64,000 nucleotides of DNA, taken from the NCBI RefSeq assembly GCF_023073915.1, contig NZ_JADPKK010000022.1, positions 186,001-250,000 on the forward strand. Direction: 5' to 3'. Of this stretch, positions 33,414 to 40,704 are shown piece after piece. The number at the start of each line of letters is the position of its first letter. Position 1 is the stretch's first letter. Made by a program: the position numbers and the translations under genes. The notes below the pieces were generated by a model. That model saw nothing but the letters and a program-made list of their open reading frames with translations, did not search any database and was not told where the DNA came from. This stretch comes from Bradyrhizobium sp. 149 (GTDB lineage: Bacteria; Pseudomonadota; Alphaproteobacteria; Rhizobiales; Xanthobacteraceae).

Positions 33414-34894
33414 ACGCACCTGTCGCACCCCATAAGCTTCTCAAGGGCTCAACCGGTGACTGGGAGATGGTCATCGGCTTGGAGGTCCACGCTCAGGTGA
33501 CGTCGAACGCGAAGCTGTTCTCCGGAGCCTCCACCGCGTTCGGCGGCGAGCCGAACTCGCATGTCTCGCTGGTCGACGCGGCGATGCCGGGCATGCTGCC
33601 CGTGATCAACGAGGAATGCGTCAGGCAGGCTGTCCGGACCGGACTCGGGTTGAACGCGCAGATCAATCTCCGCTCGGTGTTCGACCGCAAGAACTATTTC
33701 TATCCGGACTCGCCGCAGGGCTACCAGATCAGCCAGTACAAGTCGCCGATCGTGGGCGAAGGCGAGATCGTGGTCGAACTGGACGGCGGCAGGACCGCGA
33801 CCATCGGGATCGAGCGGCTGCATCTTGAACAGGACGCCGGCAAATTGCTGCACGACCAGTCGCCGACCATGTCCTACGTCGATCTCAACCGCTGCGGCGT
33901 GGCCCTGATGGAGATCGTGTCAAAACCGGACATTCGCGATGCGGAGCAGGCCAAGGCTTACGTGACGAAACTGCGCTCGATCCTGCGCTATCTCGGCACC
34001 TGCGACGGCGACATGGAGAAGGGATCCTTGCGCGCCGATGTCAACGTCTCGGTGCGCAAGCCGGGCGCGCCGCTCGGCACCCGCTGCGAAATCAAGAACA
34101 TGAACTCGATCACCTTCATCGGCCAGGCGATCGAGTACGAGGCCCGGCGCCAGATCGAGATCCTCGAGGACGGCGGCGCGATCGACCAGGAGACGCGGCT
34201 CTATGACCCCAACAAGGGCGAGACGCGCTCGATGCGCTCGAAAGAAGAGGCGCATGATTATCGCTACTTCCCCGATCCCGACCTGCTGCCGCTGGAGTTC
34301 TCGCAAAGCTTCGTCGACGAGCTGAAGGCTGAACTCCCCGAGCTGCCGGACCAGAAGAAGACGCGCTTCGTCGCGGACTTCGGCCTGTCGGCCTACGACG
34401 CCAGCGTGCTGGTCGCCGAGCGCGAGAGCGCGGTGTTCTACGAGACGGTGCTGGAGAAGCTCGCCAACCGCGCGCGTGACGGCAAGGTCGCCGCGAACTG
34501 GGTCATCAACGAGCTGTTCGGCCGTCTCAACAAGGAGGGCCGGGATATTGCGGGCTCTCCTGTTGGCGCCGAGCAGTTGGCAGCGATCGTCGACCTGATC
34601 GGCGAGGGCACGATCTCCGGCAAGATCGCCAAGGATCTGTTCGAGATCGTCTGGCAGGAGGGCGGCGATCCCCGCGCGCTGGTCGAAAGCCGCGGCATGA
34701 AGCAGGTCACGGATCTTTCGGCGATCGAAAAGGTTGTCGATGACATCATCGCGGCCAATCCCGACAAGGCGGCGCAGGTCAAGGACAAGCCGCAGTCGCT
34801 CGGTTGGTTCGTCGGCCAGGTGATGAAGGCGTCCGGCGGCAAGGCCAACCCGCAGAGCGTCAACGACCTGCTCAAGTCCAAGCTCGGCATCTGA
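33410..34894 (+). CDS. gatB: Asp-tRNA(Asn)/Glu-tRNA(Gln) amidotransferase subunit B
   Basis: The 494-residue subunit binds tRNA and carries the kinase/amidation site. Key segments are MVIGLEVHAQVTSNAKLFSG, PDSPQGYQISQYKSPI, RIHLEQDAGK-type (here RLHLEQDAGKLLHDQ), LMEIVSKPDIRDAEQAKAYV and SLRADVNVSVRK. A C-terminal YqeY-like helical domain ends GKANPQSVNDLLKSKLGI. The ATG overlaps the methyltransferase TGA. A terminator follows, closing the operon. Confidence 0.97.
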   Translation: MNAPVAPHKLLKGSTGDWEMVIGLEVHAQVTSNAKLFSGASTAFGGEPNSHVSLVDAAMPGMLPVINEECVRQAVRTGLGLNAQINLRSVFDRKNYFYPDSPQGYQISQYKSPIVGEGEIVVELDGGRTATIGIERLHLEQDAGKLLHDQSPTMSYVDLNRCGVALMEIVSKPDIRDAEQAKAYVTKLRSILRYLGTCDGDMEKGSLRADVNVSVRKPGAPLGTRCEIKNMNSITFIGQAIEYEARRQIEILEDGGAIDQETRLYDPNKGETRSMRSKEEAHDYRYFPDPDLLPLEFSQSFVDELKAELPELPDQKKTRFVADFGLSAYDASVLVAERESAVFYETVLEKLANRARDGKVAANWVINELFGRLNKEGRDIAGSPVGAEQLAAIVDLIGEGTISGKIAKDLFEIVWQEGGDPRALVESRGMKQVTDLSAIEKVVDDIIAANPDKAAQVKDKPQSLGWFVGQVMKASGGKANPQSVNDLLKSKLGI

Positions 34895-34908
34895 CCTCGC
34901 GCGTTCGA

Positions 34909-34942
34909 ACGAGGTGACGGACGCGGCTCGTCACCTCGTTTT
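34909..34942 (+). terminator. Rho-independent terminator after gatB
   Basis: The 11-bp perfect arms ACGAGGTGACG/CGTCACCTCGT with a 9-nt loop end in TTTT. The hairpin begins 15 bp after the gatB stop. Confidence 0.85.
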
Positions 34943-35459
34943 CGGTTCGCGATACGATGCTCGCGCGCATCCTCGGCGACGAACTTCATCCGATCGACCG
35001 CGATACGCCGACCGAATCGCCGCCACGCGATTCGCGCAAAACGGCGACTTGCACATGCTCCGACGGGCGCTCGCGCCGTTAATCATGAAAATATTTTCGT
35101 TGCCAAAATTCGCGACTCAGAGTCCGCGAAGCGCCTTCACGAGGCGCTCGCGCGATCGGCAAGATGCATCATTATAACGATCGCGCGTGATGCGCGCGTG
35201 CAGAAAAATACTTGCTGCATAGTGTTTTCCTGCAATCGCATCTCTCGCAAACGTCGAAGCCGCGGCACTCTCTGCGATCGCAAGCACACGTCACGCAGTC
35301 CGCTTGCATCGCGTTCGCCAAGCGCAGGCGCGTTTCGTCGTCAACACTTCTTTAAGCGAGACGCTGTTTTTTTCGTTGTGTTGGTGTATTCGGGATGAGT
35401 GTGCACTCGATCCCCGACTGCATGCAGCGATTAAGCCATCTCACACATCGGAGGGCAAC
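34943..35459. other. Intergenic stretch without a supported gene
   Basis: 517 bp between the gatB terminator and the lysine-rich gene. Frames here are short, basic and unlike proteins. The stretch is rich in GCGATCGCGCG-like and TGCAATCGCATC-like pieces, and its right end is more AT-rich (TTTTTTTCGTTGTG near 35370), which probably includes the promoter of the lysine-rich gene. Confidence 0.5.
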
Positions 35460-35558
35460 ATGGCCAAGAAAGCTAAGAAGGCAAAGAAGGCGAAGAAGGC
35501 GAAGAGCGCAGTGAAGAAGACTGCGAAGAAGACCCGCAAGGTCGCCAAGAAGAAGTAA
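35460..35558 (+). CDS. Lysine-rich histone-H1-like micro-protein
   Basis: A 32-residue protein composed almost only of Lys, Ala, Val, Thr, Ser and Arg (MAKKAKKAKKAKKAKSAVKK onward). It resembles the AKKxAKK tails of H1-like and HU-extension proteins, so nucleic-acid binding is a fair inference. GGAGGG lies 5 nt before the ATG, a strong site, and a GC hairpin follows. It stands alone with about 520 bp of non-coding DNA upstream. It is too short for most gene finders. Confidence 0.75.
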   Translation: MAKKAKKAKKAKKAKSAVKKTAKKTRKVAKKK

Positions 35559-35575
35559 CTTCGCTTTTTGAAGTT

Positions 35576-35596
35576 GCCGGCTCCTAGAGAGCCGGC
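35576..35596 (+). terminator. Hairpin after the lysine-rich gene
   Basis: GCCGGCTC/GAGCCGGC arms, 8 bp, with a 5-nt loop, 17 bp after the stop. No T-tract follows, so it may be an RNA-stabilising stem or a weak terminator. Confidence 0.5.
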
Positions 35597-36141
35597 ACGT
35601 CATCAGCGCCTCTCAAAAGGTTCTGGTCGACGATAGAGGGTGTCGGCGAGACATCAGGTCAACGGTCGGATCGTCTTCTTTCGCGGGTTCGCTCGCCAAA
35701 GGCCGGTCCGGCAGAAGAAACAAGTTTTCTTCGTTCGGTGCGGTTCTCCGTAAGGGGCTCCGCAATTTCACCAGCGGCCTTCGGGCCAACGTGGAATCTG
35801 GTCCTGACGTGTTCGCCGACGCCCTCGTTCTCTTGAGGCCGGGGTATTGCCGGCATTCCCATATCCCGACATTGCTGATCTGACCGCGACGTGGCCGCGC
35901 TGCCGTGGCTGCTCTGCCTTGGCTGCTCTGCCTTCTGCTCTCCCTTGGGGCAGCGCGAGCTGCGTCATTTTCGCTGCGCAGCGTCCGTTCGCCGTCCCCA
36001 TTTGCGGTGCCATCGCCCGGATCTGGCCGGACGATCCAGTACGCCGCGGCTTCTCGATGGATGACTGCCGTCTCTGGAATACCGGGTGACGACAAGGAGT
36101 GGCGGAGTGTACGCGACAGCGCCCGTCACTGTGCGTGATGG
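35597..36141. other. Intergenic stretch without a supported gene
   Basis: 545 bp of Arg- and Pro-rich overlapping frames on both strands, none with a credible start and family. The minus-strand frames at 35613-36095 and 35659-35862 shift relative to one another as in a decayed repeat or pseudogene. I cannot name a parent gene. Confidence 0.4.
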
Positions 36142-36300
36142 TTATCGTTCTCCCAAAATCCCAAGGTAAACCGAATCTGACGAATTGCAGAAGTGCCTGT
36201 AAAACGGTGACTTCTTGCATTTGCCGCGCGCGCCTGGCGCGGGCGCGTTTACGTCTGCTTCATCGCGATACTTAAACTGCCATTCAAATTTGCCCGCCAT
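36142..36300 (-). CDS. Small orphan protein with ideal Shine-Dalgarno
   Basis: The 52-residue product begins MAGKFEWQFKYRDEADVNAP and ends SDSVYLGILGER, with two cysteines (GKCKK and HFCNSS). GGAGG lies 5 nt before the ATG at 36300 (an ATG at 36303 is too close to it). It is polar, soluble and not low-complexity. It is divergent from the Sel1-like gene 131 bp away. No family is recognised. The start site is the main reason for the call. Confidence 0.55.
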   Translation of the reverse strand: MAGKFEWQFKYRDEADVNAPAPGARGKCKKSPFYRHFCNSSDSVYLGILGER

Positions 36301-36431
36301 CATTACCTCCAACAAGCCGGCAAACGGCTTGGGCAAAAAGACTCGGCAAAGAGTCTTGGGGATGAGTTGAACAGTTGATCGGACGGGAGCCGCGCTCGGG
36401 GGACGAGACGGCATAAAAAAGGGGATGCGTT

Positions 36432-36698
36432 ATGTTTCAGGGTACTTTCGATCTGGAGACCGCGACGCCGATCGACGCAGGCGCGCTGTCGGACGTGCTG
36501 TTCGAGCGTGGCATCTATTGGGCGAGCGGGCGCTCCGGTCTCGTCGATCTCGTCGCCGCGCATAAATGGTTCAACCTCGCCGCGCTTAAGGGCCGCAAGG
36601 ACGCCGTGACGCTGCGCCAGGAAGTCGCCGGGCAGATGTCGGAGGCCGAGATCTCGGCCGCGCAGCGCGACGCGAGGGCGTGGGTCTCCGCCCACTAA
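36432..36698 (+). CDS. Short Sel1-repeat-like protein
   Basis: The 88-residue protein carries one Sel1/TPR-like helical pair, recognisable from FERGIYWASGRSGLVDLVAA, AHKWFNLAALKGRKDAVTLR and the closing QMSEAEISAAQRDARAW, a pattern common at the C-terminal end of Sel1-repeat proteins. No signal peptide is seen, so it is probably a cytoplasmic protein-interaction module. AAGGGGATGCGTT precedes the ATG. No neighbour hints at a partner. Confidence 0.75.
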   Translation: MFQGTFDLETATPIDAGALSDVLFERGIYWASGRSGLVDLVAAHKWFNLAALKGRKDAVTLRQEVAGQMSEAEISAAQRDARAWVSAH

Positions 36699-36977
36699 GC
36701 GAAGAACCGCGTCCTGGTCGTTGTTTCACAGCTGAATCAAGTTCCCTCGTGGTGCCGCCATCCGGACCGGCGCGGGTGAGCGACCCCGACGAGATGACCA
36801 GGGTAGGTCAGAGGCGGCCGATTCAGATCGCGCCTCACGATTGGCATCTGGAACTCGGACGGCCTGGAGCAGAAAACCCTGCAACCCCTCGACAACCCGT
36901 TCGGCACGAGGTTGTCACCCATCTCTTAGGTACGACCTGTTACCGATGTCTCCGGGCTGGACACAAATGCGGGATGG

Positions 36978-37067
36978 CGGAGAGGGAGGGATTCGAACCC
37001 TCGATACAGCTTGAGACCGTATGACGCTTTAGCAAAGCGTTGCCTTCAGCCACTCGGCCACCTCTCC
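36978..37067 (-). tRNA. tRNA-Ser (anticodon GCU)
   Basis: On the minus strand the 90-nt gene folds with acceptor GGAGAGG/CCTCTCC, a D-arm GGCCGAGTGGCTGAAGGC, an anticodon stem ACGCT/AGCGT closing loop TTGCTAA with anticodon GCT (complement at 37031-37033), a long variable arm and the T-arm GAGGGTTCGAATCCCTC. The long variable arm and discriminator G fit serine. The CCA is encoded (36975-36977). It reads AGC/AGU codons. Confidence 0.97.
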
Positions 37068-37578
37068 GGTGCGAGCCTTATGCATCTAATTAGTTGGGCT
37101 GGTCAATTTGGAAGCGTGTGTTTTTGCTCGAATATTCCCAGCGATTTCCGAAACAATGCGGTTTGCTCTCGGAGCGAGAACGTAACGCCGCGATAACGGA
37201 CACAAAGCTGGAGCGTTTGGCGCCTGTCGCAAGACTGGTTTGGGCGTGTACGAAAACTACCATCACCCATATAAACGATTGATGTTGCTGCTAAAAGTAA
37301 TGTGAAGGGCTTCTGCGAGGGTCAGGCTGCGGGAAAGGCCCGCCATCAGTTCCGGATAACTCGCCGGACCGAGGAGCCCGTCGCGCCAGGCGTCGCCGCA
37401 ATCAGGGAGGGCCTTGTCCTGGCGGGATTGCTCCTTCGCTCGGAACGGCGCCCTGGAGATCAAGGCGGGGAAGGGCTGGCACGCTCGTTCCTCCCTCAAC
37501 TGCCGGGCTACGCCGCTACGGTCACATCTTGCAATGTCGGGGCCGATGGTATGATTGACCCGACGTCCTGAGGGAGGA
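37068..37578. other. Intergenic stretch without a supported gene
   Basis: 511 bp between the tRNA gene 5' end and the TPR-glycosyltransferase gene. The first part is AT-richer (37085-37200, TTAGTTGGGCTGG, TTTTTGCTCG), likely holding the tRNA promoter. No frame has a credible start and composition. Confidence 0.5.
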
Positions 37579-40197
37579 ATGGACTTGGCGGGTGAACTGC
37601 AGACCAAATTTCGACGTGCTGTCGAAGCCTTTCACGCCCATGATTTGGTCAAAGCGGAAAGAATACTGCAGCAGATTGCCAAATCCTCCAGGAACATCTT
37701 CGAAGTCGAACATCTCCTCGGTGTGGTGAAGCTCGTACAAGGTCGATTTGCCGAGGCCGAGATGCATCTCAGGGCGGCCGTGGCCCTGAACGGGAGCAGC
37801 GACGAAGCCCTCAGCAATTATGGATATGCACTCAAATCGCTGAACAGACCCCAGGAAGCTCTGGCCTATTTCACGCGCGCATTGGCGGTGAATTCGCGCA
37901 ATCCTCTTTCATATCACAACAGAGGTTCGATCCTTGCCGAGTTCGCGAGAAGCTACGGGGAGGCGATCGAGCAATTCGACAAGGCGACATTCTACAACCC
38001 GAACTTTGCCGATGCCTACGCAAGCAAGGGCGGTTGCCTTGAAAAGCTGAGGCGTTACGAGGATGCCCTCGTCGCCTACGACAAGGCGTTGTCGATCAGG
38101 CCCGACCTGGAGACTGCATGGCTTGGTCGAGGCAATGCACTCCGGAATCTCAAGCGGTACGACGACGCATTTGCCACATACGACAAGGCGCTGTCGGCCA
38201 GGCCGGATGTCCCGAGTGCATGGGTTGGCCGAGGCGAAGTTTTCACCGATCTGAAGCGCCATGACGAGGCGCTTGCCGCCTACGACAAGGCGATCGCGAT
38301 CAAGCCTGATCTCGAGAGCGCGTGGGTTGCCCGGGGGCATCTTTTCTGGAGCCTGAAGCGCTACGACGAAGCCTCGGCAGCCTACGACAGGGCGCTCTCG
38401 ATCAAGTCCAACCTGGAGAACGCGTGGCTTGGTCGGGGCAATGTGTCCTTCGATCTCAAACGCCTTGACGAAGCGTTCGCTGCCTATGACAGGGCGTTGT
38501 CGATCCGCCCTGATCTGGCGGAAGCCTGGCTTGGCCGGGGCAATGTTCTCACCGAGCTCAAGCGCCATGACGATGCACTCGCTGCGTACGACCGGGCGCT
38601 GTCGATCAAGCCTGATCTCGCCGAGGCATGGCTCGGTCGCGGCAACGTTGTGTGGGGGCTGAAGCGCCACGAGGAGGCTCTTGCCGCGTATGACAAGGCG
38701 CTCGCGATCAAGCCGGACACCGAGGGGGCCTGGATTGGCCGGGGCAACGTCTTTACCGAGCTCGGGCGCTATGACGATGCTTTCATCGCCTTCGACAAGG
38801 CGGTGTCGATCAGGCCTGACCTGGAGGGCGTCGCGGGTTTGCGCCTTCTTGCAAAGATGCACCTGTGCAATTGGGACAATCTGGACGAAGAGATCGGTCA
38901 GTTGACGGCCGCGATACGGCTCGGGAAGGCCAATAGCTCGCCCTTTGCTTTGCTTTCCTTGACGGATTCTCCCGATGATCAGCTCAGCTGCGCGAGGACC
39001 TGGGTCAAGGCAAAGCTCCCGCATGTCGCCAAGACGAGGTCACGGGGTAACATCCGCAGCCACGACAAGATCCGGGTCGGATATGTCTCGCCCGATTTTC
39101 GCAAGCATCCGGTCGGGTATCTCACCGCCGAGATCTTCGAGAGGCACGATCCCGACCGCTTCGAGACGTATGCGTTTTCGATCGGCCCTGACGACAACAG
39201 CGATCTGCGCAGGCGGCTGGAAAAATCGTTTCACCGCTTTGTCGATTGCGAGCACAAGATCGACAGTGAAGTCCTGAAAGCGATCGAGGATGCTCAGATC
39301 GATATTCTCGTCGATCTTGCAGGCCATACGCAGAATGCCAGGCTGTCGTTGTTCGCGTCGAGTCCGGCTCCGATCGCCGTCAACTATCTTGGATTCGCGG
39401 GAACGCTTGGGAGCAGGGGACTGGTCGATTACATCATCGCCGATCAAATCGTGCTGCCGGATCAAAACAGTCAATTCTTCGACGAGAAGGTGGTTCGTTT
39501 GCCCGGCAGCTTTATGCCGCGTGATAATCACGTCGGAAAAATCGACGATGCCGCGCTCAACCGGGCTGATCACGATTTGCGGCAGGAATGGACCGTGTTT
39601 TGCTGCTTCAACAATGCCTACAAGATCAATCCGGCCGTCTTTGGCTGCTGGATGAATATCTTGAAGAGCGTGGACCGGTCCGTCTTGTGGTTGTCCGACG
39701 TGGGGGAGATCGCCAAATCGAATCTGCGGAAGGAAGCCAAGGGCCGGGGCGTCGACCCGGATCGCCTGGTGTTTGCAAGGCGCGTTGCGTCTTCATCTGA
39801 ACATTTGGCGCGCCATCGCCTCGCCGACCTCTTCCTGGATACGCTGCCCTACAACGCACACACGACGGCCAGCGATGCGTTGTGGGCTGGTCTGCCGGTG
39901 GTGACCCATATCGGGAATAGTTTCGCCGGCCGCGTGGCGGCGAGCTTGCTGAGCGCTGTCGGCCTGCCTGAGCTGATCACGCGAACACGTGCGGATTATG
40001 AAGCACTCGCGATCGACCTGGCGCTTGATAAACAGAAGCTGGCGGATATTCGCGGAAGGCTGCAACGAAGCCACCGGACCGCATCACTGTTTGACGCGGC
40101 GCTTTATGCAAGGCGGTTGGAGGCAGCTTACGAGGCCATGTATCAACGGCATCAGGCCGGCCTGCCGCCAGATCACATCGAAGTTCAAGCACGCTGA
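37579..40197 (+). CDS. TPR-repeat O-GlcNAc-transferase-like (SPINDLY-family) protein
   Basis: The 872-residue protein has about eleven TPRs (residues 1-420) and a C-terminal GT41 glycosyltransferase domain (about 487-850). The latter includes IRVGYVSPDFRKHPVGYLTA (conserved His), LVDLAGHTQNARLSLFASSP, APIAVNYLGFAGTLGS, VFCCFNNAYKINPAVFGCW (catalytic Lys region) and DTLPYNAHTTASDALWAGLP. Such bacterial proteins glycosylate proteins or act in surface glycan assembly; targets are unknown. The start is uncertain: at ATG 37579 the GGAGG lies only 1 nt away, and a TTG at 37585 is better spaced. The gene is flanked by long non-coding stretches and stands alone. Confidence 0.9.
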   Translation: MDLAGELQTKFRRAVEAFHAHDLVKAERILQQIAKSSRNIFEVEHLLGVVKLVQGRFAEAEMHLRAAVALNGSSDEALSNYGYALKSLNRPQEALAYFTRALAVNSRNPLSYHNRGSILAEFARSYGEAIEQFDKATFYNPNFADAYASKGGCLEKLRRYEDALVAYDKALSIRPDLETAWLGRGNALRNLKRYDDAFATYDKALSARPDVPSAWVGRGEVFTDLKRHDEALAAYDKAIAIKPDLESAWVARGHLFWSLKRYDEASAAYDRALSIKSNLENAWLGRGNVSFDLKRLDEAFAAYDRALSIRPDLAEAWLGRGNVLTELKRHDDALAAYDRALSIKPDLAEAWLGRGNVVWGLKRHEEALAAYDKALAIKPDTEGAWIGRGNVFTELGRYDDAFIAFDKAVSIRPDLEGVAGLRLLAKMHLCNWDNLDEEIGQLTAAIRLGKANSSPFALLSLTDSPDDQLSCARTWVKAKLPHVAKTRSRGNIRSHDKIRVGYVSPDFRKHPVGYLTAEIFERHDPDRFETYAFSIGPDDNSDLRRRLEKSFHRFVDCEHKIDSEVLKAIEDAQIDILVDLAGHTQNARLSLFASSPAPIAVNYLGFAGTLGSRGLVDYIIADQIVLPDQNSQFFDEKVVRLPGSFMPRDNHVGKIDDAALNRADHDLRQEWTVFCCFNNAYKINPAVFGCWMNILKSVDRSVLWLSDVGEIAKSNLRKEAKGRGVDPDRLVFARRVASSSEHLARHRLADLFLDTLPYNAHTTASDALWAGLPVVTHIGNSFAGRVAASLLSAVGLPELITRTRADYEALAIDLALDKQKLADIRGRLQRSHRTASLFDAALYARRLEAAYEAMYQRHQAGLPPDHIEVQAR
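38056..38769 (+). repeat. Seven in-frame 102-bp TPR repeats
   Basis: Seven consecutive 34-codon units, each of the form YDDALAAYDKALSIKPDLA plus AWLGRGNVxxxLKR, without indels, followed by a diverged eighth unit at 38770. Adjacent units are very similar at the DNA level (GACAAGGCG...ATCAAGCCTGA blocks), so copy-number change by recombination is possible. Confidence 0.9.
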
Positions 40198-40548
40198 TAA
40201 GGACGACCGTCGCGGACGCTTGCTGGTCAGGCCAGCCATCCCCGAAGGGTTGAGCCGCACCGAGTCCCTGGTTGATTCCACGATTCGGACGCCTCGGACC
40301 CGCAGCGGGGCTTGTCCGCAGATCTGGCAGCCCGCGCCGGAACTTTTGTCGGCAAATGCAGCCGTCTAAAAAGAGCAACAGATTCAATGTGTTGCGAGCG
40401 TGCTCCGATCACATCTGCGTGTTATTTGTGCAACACCCGTCGGAAAACACGCTCTATCGGGCCGTTCTGAGGCGTTCTGTTGTTGTGTGTGCAAGGGCGT
40501 TCGGTAATTGTGACTGAGCGACGGAGGGGGGCATCCCGAGGTCGTCCC
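40198..40548. other. Upstream part of the TPR-protein-to-porin gap, without a supported gene
   Basis: 351 bp. No frame looks coding. The right half holds an AT-richer run (TGTTGCGAGCG to GTGCAACACCC, 40388-40440) that is the most likely place for the porin promoter. Confidence 0.4.
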
Positions 40549-40650
40549 GTCTTAGGTGGTTCGCTTAAGTCCCTCGCGTTCAGCGGGTGTGTCCGAAGGC
40601 GCGAAGCGACTAAGCGGTGAATTTAAGGGACAAGGGAACCAACCTTAGGG
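40549..40650 (+). promoter_or_regulatory. Structured porin leader: long imperfect stem-loop
   Basis: The left limb 40552-40574 (CTTAGGTGGTTCGCTTAAGT then CCCT) pairs with the right limb 40626-40650 (AGGGACAAGGGAACCAACCT then TAGGG) over some 20 bp with small bulges. It encloses a 51-nt loop that can form a smaller GC-rich helix. The structure ends 54 nt before the porin ATG. GGAGGT sits 7 nt before that ATG. It may be an RNA-stability element, a regulator's target or a small RNA. Confidence 0.5.
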
Positions 40651-40704
40651 TGTCTTCACCCAGCGGATCCGGAACCTTCCCTATGGCAAACTTGGAGGTT
40701 TAAC

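Noticed and set aside
35613..36095. A 160-residue minus-strand protein
   Set aside because: Arg/Pro-rich, no good start, no family, and adjacent frames shift as in a decayed sequence.
38056..38769. Tandem repeats that might be read as a CRISPR array
   Set aside because: The period is 102 bp, in frame, without unique spacers, and encodes TPR units.
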